Source: Bdellovibrio sp. KM01 (lineage in GTDB: Bacteria; Bdellovibrionota; Bdellovibrionia; Bdellovibrionales; Bdellovibrionaceae). From it: a stretch of 64,000 nucleotides of DNA. The notes below the pieces were generated by a model. That model did not search any database. It was not told the DNA's origin and saw nothing but the letters and a program-made list of their open reading frames with translations. The stretch's first letter is position 1, and each line of letters opens with the position of its first letter. The DNA lies in assembly GCF_013752535.1 (NCBI RefSeq), contig NZ_CP058348.1, positions 1,240,001-1,304,000 of the forward strand, read 5' to 3'. The translations under genes and the position numbers were made by a program. Of this stretch, positions 35,629 to 44,307 are shown one piece after another.

Positions 35629-36267
35629 ATGAAGTCCATTCTAACGATTTTAGTTGCTATTTTTGCGGGTGAGTCTGCTTTGGCTCTTTGCCCGGGTAAT
35701 ATCGCGACCACAACTCTGTACAATATGGATGGGCTTTCACGTCAGGGTTGCAAAACTGGCAGAGGTAAAGCTGGGACCTGCATTATTCCCTTTATTTCTA
35801 TTGCTGCCGATGAAGACTTTAACAGGATGGGGACTGTGATCTCTATGCCTGCAATGCACGGGAAAAAGGTGAAATTGCCCAATGGAAAAATCGTATCTCA
35901 TCCAGGATATTTTCTGATCGAAGATACGGGGGGTGCTGTTCAGGGTCGCAATAAATTTGATTTCTTTGTCGGCAATCCTCCTGTCAATGCGACTTCCTTT
36001 GGTAACGTCGAAAATCAAGATGTTCCGTTGGTGGACAAAACAGTTTGTATCGATGCTAAAAAGTTTGTGAAAATTCCCAAGTATAAACCTTCTGAGATGA
36101 AAAAGAGAGAAGAGGACCGCGTGATCAATCCAGAATATAAAAGAGCTGTGCGCAAAATGGAGGTTTTCTGGAAAGCTGCCAAGCTGAAGCGCCCAGATCT
36201 GGAAGAAATCATTCAAAGTGGCGGTTCTGATGCGGCTCCAACTCAGTCGGGCCAAGGGGTGCAATAA
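35629..36267 (+). CDS. exported 3D-domain (MltA-C-like) protein
   Basis: 212 residues with a signal peptide (MKSILTILVAIFAGESALA). Residues about 45-130 form a 3D domain: FISIAADEDFNRMGTVISM, then HPGYFLIEDTGGAVQGRNKF with the second and third conserved Asp and DFFVGN. This double-psi barrel is the catalytic half of MltA-type lytic transglycosylases and of Rpf-like factors, so cell-wall cleavage is likely. The last 60 residues are charged and helical and may bind the next gene's product, whose ATG overlaps this stop by one base. The ATG chosen follows GGGAAG; an earlier in-frame ATG has no site. Confidence 0.8.
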   Translation: MKSILTILVAIFAGESALALCPGNIATTTLYNMDGLSRQGCKTGRGKAGTCIIPFISIAADEDFNRMGTVISMPAMHGKKVKLPNGKIVSHPGYFLIEDTGGAVQGRNKFDFFVGNPPVNATSFGNVENQDVPLVDKTVCIDAKKFVKIPKYKPSEMKKREEDRVINPEYKRAVRKMEVFWKAAKLKRPDLEEIIQSGGSDAAPTQSGQGVQ

Positions 36268-36638
36268 TGAAAAAGTTTATTAGCCTCATGATGATTTTGA
36301 ATTTTAGTGTCATCGCCCACGCGGTCCCTCCCGCTGAAGAAGAAGGCGTTGAGCCTCAAGACGGTCCATTTTATGTGATGGATTATGATGAATTTAGAAA
36401 TATCACAAAAGAACAAAAGGCTTATTACCTGGGAAAACTCATTGTCGAGATTCCAAAAGTTTCTGCGCTGAATGATATTTCCAAGGATGATATTTTGGCT
36501 GCAGGCAAAAGCCTGCAAAAGTGGAGTGATATGTCCCAGAAGATTGGCAAGGTATGCTATGGCAAATCGGCCCCAGCTTCGTGCCAAGGCCTCCGCAAAG
36601 CTCGTAACGATGCCTTCCACCAGGGTGAAAAGCGCTAG
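36267..36638 (+). CDS. small exported protein coupled to the 3D-domain gene
   Basis: Not recognised. 123 residues with signal peptide (MKKFISLMMILNFSVIAHA) and a mainly helical body (YVMDYDEFRNITKEQKAYYL, SDMSQKIGKVCYGKSAPASC) with two Cys. Coupled by TAATG to the 3D-domain gene, so it may chaperone or inhibit that wall enzyme. This role is inference. Confidence 0.65.
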   Translation: MKKFISLMMILNFSVIAHAVPPAEEEGVEPQDGPFYVMDYDEFRNITKEQKAYYLGKLIVEIPKVSALNDISKDDILAAGKSLQKWSDMSQKIGKVCYGKSAPASCQGLRKARNDAFHQGEKR

Positions 36639-36640
36639 TT

Positions 36641-37333
36641 CTAGAACTGCGATTTTCTTTCCAGTACATACAAATAAGTTCCCGTACCAAAATCATCACC
36701 GCCACCGGTACAGATGCGGATATCTTCGTCCACATAAGTGTTAGCTAAAAATCCTTTTTTACCAATCGGACCCGGAGTTGGAATTTTATCGTAAGTTCCA
36801 ACTTCCGCGCGCATTGCCAGCAAATAGGACTCGGTTCCCGCGGCTACCCATTTTGGTGAGCCCACAGATTTGGTGAATTCAATGTTCAGCTTGTCGGTAT
36901 CAATTGCAAATTTCCCACGCAAAAATCCCATCGCTTCAATGCCAGCAAATTTATTTTTTGCTACATTCCAATAGTAACCGTCGGGAAAAACCACTTGGAA
37001 AACGGCATTTGCCAAAGCTCCGGCGCCAGGCACTCCTCCACCAGGGCCATCTGACCAAACTTGTTGCCACGATCCTACAACTTGTGGAAGTTTTTCTGTT
37101 TCTGTGCGCGCAGGGACAAGGCTCACAAGTTCTGTGACGAGTGGATCTAATTGCGCACGTACCTCGGCGCTGTTGTCGTCGCCATCGTACTCTCCTTGAG
37201 CCGCGTGGGAGATCTCGAGGATCTGTTGTTTGAGTTCAGTCACGCGATCGCGACTGCCGCCAGCCAAGGCGTGCGATGTGATTCCCCAGGAAAGGGGCAA
37301 TAGGATCAGTGCAACAAAGCGTCTCATTTTCAT
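36641..37333 (-). CDS. exported PAP/fibrillin-like protein
   Basis: 230 residues with a signal peptide (MRRFVALILLPLSWGITSHA). The layout 'helix with ELKQQILEIS, Gly-Asp stretch, LDPLVTELVSLVP, then VVGSWQQVWSD, QVVFPDGYYWNVAKN, LNIEFTKSV' resembles the plastid lipid-associated protein (PAP/fibrillin) fold known mainly from plastids and cyanobacteria. The match is by eye and moderate. GGAGG lies 6 nt before the ATG. Stand-alone gene. Confidence 0.5.
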   Translation of the reverse strand: MKMRRFVALILLPLSWGITSHALAGGSRDRVTELKQQILEISHAAQGEYDGDDNSAEVRAQLDPLVTELVSLVPARTETEKLPQVVGSWQQVWSDGPGGGVPGAGALANAVFQVVFPDGYYWNVAKNKFAGIEAMGFLRGKFAIDTDKLNIEFTKSVGSPKWVAAGTESYLLAMRAEVGTYDKIPTPGPIGKKGFLANTYVDEDIRICTGGGDDFGTGTYLYVLERKSQF

Positions 37334-37527
37334 ACAGGACCTCCTGGAATTCTGAGTATGAAGTCTCTAATTGAGGCTGAAAAGTGAAGTTCAATTGTAT
37401 TCCCGCACTCTGAACACATGTTTGGATTCGTATCAAAGAGTTTTGACAGTTTCCCTCTGAGAATCGCTATATTTCATCTCACAAATTGCCGATCAATATG
37501 TAATCAAAAAGTATTCAAGGAAGTTGA

Positions 37528-39879
37528 TTGCAAGTGCGCGTTTTGGTCCTGATCTTCATAATTCTGTTCGGCAAGCATACGTCGGCTGTCGCCAACGTGG
37601 GTGTACTCGCTGCGTGCACAAACGTGACGTGCTCGTCACAATCCTCTTCGTCCAGTGTTCTTACACAATTTGCCAATCAGTGTGCGATTGAAAGTAAAGC
37701 GTTAAAATGTGATGAACTCGCGTTGGAAAACTCTGCGCACGTTGGATTGATCCGCAAGTGTGGTGTTTCTGAATTATGTGCGCAAGCGGAGGAAAACACA
37801 GCGACGGAAGAAATTAAATCTTGTCTTCGTGGTTACACAAACTCCTTGATCGACACGGGTGTGGCTTTGAAGGACATGGTCGTCGGACTTGGCAATCAGA
37901 TTGACGCCGCATGGGAAAATATTAAAACCAACGAAAAACTTCGTTCGGAATTTGTCTCGCAGTGCAATCAGTCTTTGGCTTGTAAAAAGGATTTGGTAAA
38001 GGATGATCCACGTTACGCCTCGATGTCCGATGAGGAATTAGGAAGGATCTCTGCAACGGCTTTGTTTGTTCAAGTTCAGGATCGCAAGGCCTATTTGCAA
38101 TCTATGCACAGAAGCGTGCCGAATTCGAAACCACCAGAAATGCATCCCAAGGACAATGAGCTAACCGAGTCGCAAAAGGCAAAGCTTGCAGATTTGTCTG
38201 CGATCATCAAAGCGAAGTTGAAAAAAGAATACCAGAAATTCAATTGCTATACTTCCAAGGCACAAGCCGAGATGGCCTGTTATGCTGTGGGGCAGGTGAT
38301 TGATCCCACTTTGTTAGCGGGCGCTGCCTTCAAGGGTGCTCGAGCAGTTAAAGCTTTAAGCAAAATGGAAGCACTCGATGCGGAAGCTGTAAAAGTAAGT
38401 GCTTTGGCGGGTCGTACGGAGTTTATCAAAAAGTACGTGGACTATAATCCGACGACCGTTGCCCAGAATGAAAAATTCATCGCCTTGGCTGAAAAAGGCA
38501 AAGACGCCAACGCCTATTTCGTGAATATCGAAAACAGTCAGATGAAATATCTAAATGACAATCTGAAGGACAAGAATCTTGTGACCAGTTTAACGAACTA
38601 TCACAAGGACCTCGTCTTAAAACGCATGGAAGAGCTGCAAAAAGAATTCCCGGATTTAAAAATTTCCGAGTATTCCGATTTCAAGTCTTTGCGCTTTGCC
38701 TTTGAGGGGAAAGTTCCTAAAGATTTGGAAAAGCGCCTGGCGACTGTTTTCAAAGAATCCAATGACGAGTTTTCGAAGTACATGAAGGACAACAACCTTT
38801 TGCGTTCAAGCGATAAGCCGCAGGACTATTTCAAAGCAGGTTTCGGCAAAACCGCAGATGAGGCCGGAATCGCCGCTCGCTATGCCAGAAAAACAGAACC
38901 GGGCGAGCTGGTTTCGTATAGTGATTCAAAATTGAAATCAGACTTAAACGCCAAAGTTCAAGCCGTTGAGCAAGACCGTGTTTCTTTGCAGCAGCAGCTG
39001 CGGCAGACGAAATTGGTGGAGGGTGATACCTTTAAGCCCGAGGTCTTTGATATCGTTCGTAAGAACATGGGGGACTCTGCGACAATTAAGTCAGCATTGT
39101 CAAATCGCTATAAGCTTGCAACTCTTTCCGATAAAACCGTTGAAGATCTGCAGCGCTATGTGAAAACCAGCGATGAATTTTCACCGGGCCTGATGATCGC
39201 CAAACGTGAAAATGCCAATTTGAACGATGCGGCTCAGGGCGGATTCACGATGGATTTTGTGGGCTTGGGTGCTTCCAATATGAAGGGCACCGCGGATGCG
39301 TTGGCTAAATCCAAGGATTTGGATACGGCGTTAAGCGAAGCACGTAAGGCCGAAAAAGCCGTGACCCATGACGTAAACACTCAAAAACAGTTTTTTACGA
39401 AAGTTGTTACCGAATCCGTTGAGCCAGGCAAAATCAAGTCCGTCTGTTCAGGGGATGACTGCGTTGCGATTGCTACGAAGCCTTTAAATGAGCAAGAAAA
39501 AGTCAAAGTCCTCAGTCGAGTGGCCGATAGCAAGTACGCCTCCAAGATGCGTTTTGCTTTTGTGAATGATGGTGTTAAGTCTGCAGAAACCAGAAGTTCA
39601 CTCAGTACGCACGGGGAGTCGATTGAAAAGCTGCTGCGTAAAAATTTGGGATCGGTCATGGATCCAAATAAGCTCGAAGGTGTTACATTCGGCATCGATA
39701 TGCGTACGGATACACTTAATCAGGGCTCCGTAAAACTGCTGATGGGGCAAAGCCCTGACCTTTATCTAACCAAGCTTGAGCAAAAGCGAATCAAAGAAGT
39801 CTTCCAGCAATCCGTCGCTGAGTTCAATAAGACCGCCTATAAAAAAGGACCTGCGGCTCGATACGAGGCGTCTCCTTAA
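37528..39879 (+). CDS. large exported alpha-helical protein, unknown function
   Basis: Not recognised. 783 residues with a signal peptide (VRVLVLIFIILFGKHTSA), a Cys-rich front (about 30-160; CTNVTCSSQSSSS, CGVSELC, CNQSLACKKDL) and long charged helices. A hydrophobic Gly/Ala stretch (YAVGQVIDPTLLAGAAF, about 252-268) might touch a membrane. The last 180 residues form a mixed domain with KMRFAFVNDGVKSAETRSSL and GVTFGIDMRTDT. The start is a TTG behind CAAGGAAG; a GTG two codons on is possible. It precedes the TolC-Mac-type operon on the same strand but has its own gap of about 107 bp. A large effector or structural protein of the predator is conceivable only as inference. Confidence 0.6.
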   Translation: MQVRVLVLIFIILFGKHTSAVANVGVLAACTNVTCSSQSSSSSVLTQFANQCAIESKALKCDELALENSAHVGLIRKCGVSELCAQAEENTATEEIKSCLRGYTNSLIDTGVALKDMVVGLGNQIDAAWENIKTNEKLRSEFVSQCNQSLACKKDLVKDDPRYASMSDEELGRISATALFVQVQDRKAYLQSMHRSVPNSKPPEMHPKDNELTESQKAKLADLSAIIKAKLKKEYQKFNCYTSKAQAEMACYAVGQVIDPTLLAGAAFKGARAVKALSKMEALDAEAVKVSALAGRTEFIKKYVDYNPTTVAQNEKFIALAEKGKDANAYFVNIENSQMKYLNDNLKDKNLVTSLTNYHKDLVLKRMEELQKEFPDLKISEYSDFKSLRFAFEGKVPKDLEKRLATVFKESNDEFSKYMKDNNLLRSSDKPQDYFKAGFGKTADEAGIAARYARKTEPGELVSYSDSKLKSDLNAKVQAVEQDRVSLQQQLRQTKLVEGDTFKPEVFDIVRKNMGDSATIKSALSNRYKLATLSDKTVEDLQRYVKTSDEFSPGLMIAKRENANLNDAAQGGFTMDFVGLGASNMKGTADALAKSKDLDTALSEARKAEKAVTHDVNTQKQFFTKVVTESVEPGKIKSVCSGDDCVAIATKPLNEQEKVKVLSRVADSKYASKMRFAFVNDGVKSAETRSSLSTHGESIEKLLRKNLGSVMDPNKLEGVTFGIDMRTDTLNQGSVKLLMGQSPDLYLTKLEQKRIKEVFQQSVAEFNKTAYKKGPAARYEASP

Positions 39880-39986
39880 TCTTTACACAATTCTTCTATA
39901 CTCTAACTATAAGCTTCGGAACACTGCGGGAAGTTTGACTTCCCCTCGTATTCCAGAGCTAATGGTAAGAGGAAAGAGGATCTGCT

Positions 39987-41264
39987 ATGCGTACTTGCAG
40001 AGTGTTTTTCATCACGATTTCAATGACGGTCTGCTCGTCACTTGTGTGGGCGCAGCAACCTTTGACATATCAAGAGGCTCTTAATCTTGTTAAAAAGAAT
40101 AACGCCGATTTGCAGTTTTCTGAAGAGTCTTTGAATGCCAGCAAGTACACCGTTGAAAGTAATAAGAGCGGATATTTCCCGCAACTTTCAGCGAATCTGG
40201 GGTATGCGCAAACGGGAACTACGGACAACAGCACTGGAGCAGATTCCTCTTCTGGAGGAGCTTACTCTGCCTATTTAAGTGCATCGCAAAATGTGTTTAA
40301 GGGATTTGCAGATTCATCTAAGGTTGAACAAGCTCGTGGACAAATGAAGGTTTCAGACGCCGCTTTGCGTACGACACGTTCGCAAGTGAGCTATGATCTT
40401 AAGTCTGCTTTTGCGTCTGCCATTTTCGCGACAGATTCCATTAAGATTTCTGAAGAAATCGTAAAGCGCCGTAACGACAATTTGCGTATTGTTCAACTGC
40501 GCTATGAAAGCGGTCGCGAGAACAAAGGTTCCTTGCTTTTATCGCAAGCGAACTACAAGCAAGCGCAATTGGATAATTTGAAAGCCAAGCATGACCGAGA
40601 TACCAGCGAAGCGGATCTTAAAAAAGTGATCGGTTTCGATGGCGAGGAACCACTCAACATTAAAGAAGAAATTCCTTTGGCAAGTCCGCCTTCAAAAGAG
40701 CCGGATTTCAAATCGATCGCGGCGACAACGCCGGATCGTCAAACTTACCAAGCTCAAGTGGAAGTTTCAGAGGCTTCGGTTAAAAATGCGCGCTCAGGAT
40801 TTTTCCCAAGCTTGGATCTGTCAGCAACAATGGGTGATTACGGTAATAACTTTTATCCGAACAACCAGGATCGTTGGACGTTGGGAGCAACTTTGACTTT
40901 GCCCTTGTTTAACGGTGGCCGTGATTACTATGCGACGAAAAGTCAGACGTCCCAGTTGTATGCTGCGAAAAGCAACCTGGCGGGTATTGATCGCACGCTG
41001 CTTTCCAGTTTAAAGAAAGCTTACAAAGACTATGTCGAAGCCGTTGAGCAATTGTCGGTCTATGAAGCTTTTGTGCAAGCGGCGCGTACGCGTGCTGATA
41101 TTGCACGCGCCAAATACAATAACGGTCTGATGTCATTTGAAGACTGGGACAATATCGAAACAGATCTGATCAATAAAACCAAACTGTATCTAACCTCGAA
41201 ACGCGATCGCATTGTTGCTGAAGCCGCGTGGGAAAGAGCTCAAGGTGTGGGAGCGTTGCTATGA
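39987..41264 (+). CDS. TolC-family outer-membrane efflux protein
   Basis: 425 residues with a signal peptide (VFFITISMTVCSSLVWA). Two repeats of the outer membrane efflux domain give the helical barrel: LTYQEALNLVKKNNADLQFS in the first, LTLPLFNGGRDYYATKSQTS in the second, with FPQLSANLGYAQTG and FFPSLDLSATMGDYG strands. It forms a trimeric channel-tunnel. It is translationally coupled (ATGA) to an adaptor and followed by a MacB-type ATPase, so the three form one export machine. Confidence 0.92.
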   Translation: MRTCRVFFITISMTVCSSLVWAQQPLTYQEALNLVKKNNADLQFSEESLNASKYTVESNKSGYFPQLSANLGYAQTGTTDNSTGADSSSGGAYSAYLSASQNVFKGFADSSKVEQARGQMKVSDAALRTTRSQVSYDLKSAFASAIFATDSIKISEEIVKRRNDNLRIVQLRYESGRENKGSLLLSQANYKQAQLDNLKAKHDRDTSEADLKKVIGFDGEEPLNIKEEIPLASPPSKEPDFKSIAATTPDRQTYQAQVEVSEASVKNARSGFFPSLDLSATMGDYGNNFYPNNQDRWTLGATLTLPLFNGGRDYYATKSQTSQLYAAKSNLAGIDRTLLSSLKKAYKDYVEAVEQLSVYEAFVQAARTRADIARAKYNNGLMSFEDWDNIETDLINKTKLYLTSKRDRIVAEAAWERAQGVGALL

Positions 41265-42262
41265 AGAATCTAATAAGAAACAAAATCACCTGGGCAGTTG
41301 TCGCTGTGCTAGTTCTGGGCGGTGGTGGATACTACTACTGGAATCAAAGTAAGCAAAATGAAGTGACATACAAACGCCTGCCTCTAAAAAAAGGCAATAT
41401 CGAAGTTACGATTTTGGCGACAGGAACGGTTCAACCCGAAAACCGTCTTGAGATCAAAGCTCCGGTGGCGGGGCGTATGGAGCAAGTCCTGGTTCGTGAG
41501 GGACAAAAGGTCGTGAAAGGTCAAACCATCGCGATCATGAGTTCGACGGAAAGAGCGGCGATGCTGGATGCGGCTCGAGCGAAAGGTGCTGAAGAATACA
41601 AGCGTTGGGCGGATCTTTATCTGGCCACTCCGATCATGGCGCCGATTTCAGGAACAATCATTTTAAGAAGTGTCGAGCCCGGTCAAACTTTCACCACGGC
41701 TGACGCGATTTTGACGATGTCAGATCGTTTAACCGTCAAAGCCCAGGTGGACGAGACGGATATTTCCCAAATCAAATTGAAAGAACAGGCCGAAATCGTT
41801 TTGGATGCTTATCCAGGCGAAAAAATCAAAGCGACGGCAGATCAAATCGCTTTTGATTCGAAAACCGTCAACAGTGTGACGACTTATATCGTTGATGCTT
41901 TGCCGGAAGGTAAAACGCCTGAGTTCATGCGCTCGGGGATGACTGCGAACGTCACTTTCTATGTGAAAAACAAAAAAGACATCCTGGTTGTGGCTAGCGA
42001 AGCCTTGCGTGTGCAAAGTGGAACTACTTACCTGATGATCCAAGGAGCTGACGGCAAACCGCAGAACCGCGAAGTTAAAGTCGGTATCACTGACGGAAAA
42101 TTGACGGAAATCCTAGAGGGGGCAGAAGAGGGCGAGATTGCCATGGTTCAGGAAGTGAAATTGTCTTCCGGTGGCAAACAAGGTTCAAATCCCTTTTCAC
42201 CATTCGGGAGCAAAGGTGGCGGCACTCGTAAATCCGGTGGTGCCGGCGGTCCTCCAAGATAG
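41261..42262 (+). CDS. macA: MacA-like periplasmic adaptor (HlyD/RND membrane-fusion type)
   Basis: 333 residues. One N-terminal membrane segment (ITWAVVAVLVLGGGGYYYW), two lipoyl halves (IKAPVAGRMEQVLVREGQKV; PIMAPISGTIILRSVEPGQ), beta-barrel and membrane-proximal domains, then a Gly/Ser/Lys-rich tail. It lacks the long alpha-helical hairpin that usually docks MacA to TolC: only about 25 residues (TERAAMLDAARAKGAEEYKR and a few more) separate the halves. It still lies in a tolC-macA-macB operon, with its start inside the tolC stop. The symbol refers to this operon context; function as an adaptor is by homology. Confidence 0.82.
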   Translation: MKNLIRNKITWAVVAVLVLGGGGYYYWNQSKQNEVTYKRLPLKKGNIEVTILATGTVQPENRLEIKAPVAGRMEQVLVREGQKVVKGQTIAIMSSTERAAMLDAARAKGAEEYKRWADLYLATPIMAPISGTIILRSVEPGQTFTTADAILTMSDRLTVKAQVDETDISQIKLKEQAEIVLDAYPGEKIKATADQIAFDSKTVNSVTTYIVDALPEGKTPEFMRSGMTANVTFYVKNKKDILVVASEALRVQSGTTYLMIQGADGKPQNREVKVGITDGKLTEILEGAEEGEIAMVQEVKLSSGGKQGSNPFSPFGSKGGGTRKSGGAGGPPR

Positions 42263-42297
42263 TTTTAAGCCATTAAACGTTTGATTGTGAGCAGATT

Positions 42298-44244
42298 ATG
42301 ATTGAAATCAGCGGCATAAAAAAATCATACAAAATGGGAGACAACATCGTCGAGGCTCTTCGCGATGTGACTTTGACCATTGAGGATGGCGACTTTGTGG
42401 CAATCATGGGGCCTTCGGGCTCTGGTAAGTCGACGTTGATGCATATTTTGGGTTTATTGGACGTGCCGACGGCGGGCTCCTATAAACTTCATGGGCGCGA
42501 GGTTTCAAAACTTTCTGAAGACGAGCTTGCGATCTTACGTCGCGATGAAATCGGATTTATTTTTCAGCAGTTCAATCTGCTGCCAAGAATGCCGGCGTGG
42601 CAAAACGTATCTTTGCCGCTTTTATACTCTGAAAAGAAATTTGATTTTTCAAAAGCTGAAGTGCTTTTGGGAAAGGTGGGCCTGGGGAGTCGTGGTGATC
42701 ATAAACCGAACGAGTTGTCGGGTGGTCAGCAGCAACGTGTCGCCATCGCACGTTCGTTGATTAATAATCCGCGTATCGTTTTCGCCGATGAGCCCACGGG
42801 AAACTTGGACTCGAAAAGTGAAAAAGAGATCATGGATATTTTAAAATCCCTCAATGCTCAAGGTATCACGGTCGTGATCGTAACCCACGAAGAAGAAATT
42901 GGGGCACAAGCAAACCGTCTGATCCGTATGCGTGACGGTGTCGTGCAAAGTGACGAGCGTAAAGTGCCTTTGAATAAAAGCAACGCCCACTTGTCGGATC
43001 AGTCCTTGGATTCTGCTTTTCACTTTGGGGAGTTGATTGAGCACTTCCACCAGGGTTGGAAAACGTTGGCAGCGAACAAAGTTCGTTCAGGACTTTCCAT
43101 GCTGGGTATTTTGATTGGTGTCGCAGCGGTCGTCACTATGCTGGCATTGGGGGCGGGAGCACAGCAGTCGATCGAAAAACAGTTGGCATCTATGGGCTCG
43201 AATCTTTTGATTTTGCGTGCGGGGAATGTGCGTGTGGCGGGGGTTGCCCAGGAATCGGGTGTAAGGATTCGTATCACCACCGATGACGTGGCAGCCTTGA
43301 AAGCCCAAATCCCTTCGATTAAAAATATCGTTTCGAATGTAAATGGCCGGGGCCAAGTTACTTACCTTAATAAAAACTGGAACACCTCAGTTGCAGGCGT
43401 ATCGACGTCATTTGTCGAGGTCAGAAACGCAGAACCCGTGTTGGGCCGTTTCTTTTCTGATGATGAAAACCAACGCCGCGCCTTGGTGGCGGTCATCGGC
43501 AGAACTGTTTCCAGAGAGCTGTTCGGCGATAAATCCCCGATTGGCGAAGTGATCAAAATTAATAAAATCAATTTCACCGTGATCGGAATGCTCCCAGAAA
43601 AAGGCGCGCAGGGTCCGAATGACCAAGATGATCGCATCATCATTCCCGTGCAAACCGCAATGTATCGCATGTTTGGTAAGAACTACGTGGACTCTGTCGA
43701 CGTTGAGGTCGCGCAAAAAGAACTGATCGACGAAACTCAAGACTCACTGAAAGAAGTTTTAAATAAACGCCATCGTGTGCCTTTGTCTGCTCAAGACGAT
43801 GCATTCCAAATCTTCAACATGGCCGACCTTCAACAAGCAATCGAAAGCAGCAGTAAAACCATGTCGATGCTTTTAAGCTCCATTGCGGCGATCTCGTTGC
43901 TGGTCGGTGGTATCGGGATCATGAACATCATGCTGGTATCGGTTACAGAAAGAACCCGCGAGATCGGTCTGCGTAAAGCCATCGGTGGCCGTAAGATAGA
44001 TATCTTAATGCAATTCCTGGCTGAATCCGTCGTGGTTTCCGTTATCGGCGGTTTGTTGGGTATTGCCCTTGCGTGGGGAGTCACCGCAGGCTTATCGGCC
44101 GCGATGGGTTGGCCGATGTCCATCTCCGCAAACGCCGTGGGCCTGTCGTTCTTTTTCTCTGCGTTCATCGGTATCGTCTTCGGACTTTACCCCGCCAAAA
44201 AGGCTTCAGAACTTCACCCCATCGATGCCCTTCGCTACGAGTAG
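42298..44244 (+). CDS. macB: MacB-type ABC transporter, fused ATPase and permease
   Basis: 648 residues. The N-terminal ABC ATPase has Walker A (MGPSGSGKST), the Q-loop (FIFQQFNLLPRM), signature LSGGQQQRVAIARSL and Walker B IVFADEPTGNLDS. Then a short linker and the MacB permease: TM1 near SMLGILIGVAAVVTMLALGA, a large periplasmic domain, and three C-terminal TMs with GIGIMNIMLVSVTERTREIG. Such dimeric mechanotransmission pumps drive export from the periplasm through TolC (macrolides, peptides, lipids). Substrate unknown. It ends directly at the left arm of a 27-bp inverted repeat. Confidence 0.95.
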   Translation: MIEISGIKKSYKMGDNIVEALRDVTLTIEDGDFVAIMGPSGSGKSTLMHILGLLDVPTAGSYKLHGREVSKLSEDELAILRRDEIGFIFQQFNLLPRMPAWQNVSLPLLYSEKKFDFSKAEVLLGKVGLGSRGDHKPNELSGGQQQRVAIARSLINNPRIVFADEPTGNLDSKSEKEIMDILKSLNAQGITVVIVTHEEEIGAQANRLIRMRDGVVQSDERKVPLNKSNAHLSDQSLDSAFHFGELIEHFHQGWKTLAANKVRSGLSMLGILIGVAAVVTMLALGAGAQQSIEKQLASMGSNLLILRAGNVRVAGVAQESGVRIRITTDDVAALKAQIPSIKNIVSNVNGRGQVTYLNKNWNTSVAGVSTSFVEVRNAEPVLGRFFSDDENQRRALVAVIGRTVSRELFGDKSPIGEVIKINKINFTVIGMLPEKGAQGPNDQDDRIIIPVQTAMYRMFGKNYVDSVDVEVAQKELIDETQDSLKEVLNKRHRVPLSAQDDAFQIFNMADLQQAIESSSKTMSMLLSSIAAISLLVGGIGIMNIMLVSVTERTREIGLRKAIGGRKIDILMQFLAESVVVSVIGGLLGIALAWGVTAGLSAAMGWPMSISANAVGLSFFFSAFIGIVFGLYPAKKASELHPIDALRYE

Positions 44245-44307
44245 TAAAAGGTGCCAGGTCCTATTTCTTGGTGCATTTCGCCAAGAAATAGGACCTGGCA
44301 CCTTTTA
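44245..44307. repeat. 27-bp perfect inverted repeat between macB and dusC
   Basis: Left arm begins TAAAAGGTGCCAGGTCC and ends ATTTCTTGG; the right arm (44281-44307) is its exact reverse complement, with a 9-nt loop (TGCATTTCG). Each arm touches one gene end: the left follows the macB stop at once, the right contains the dusC stop codon. It can act as a bidirectional terminator, and its half copy at 26087 suggests a dispersed REP-like element. Confidence 0.9.
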
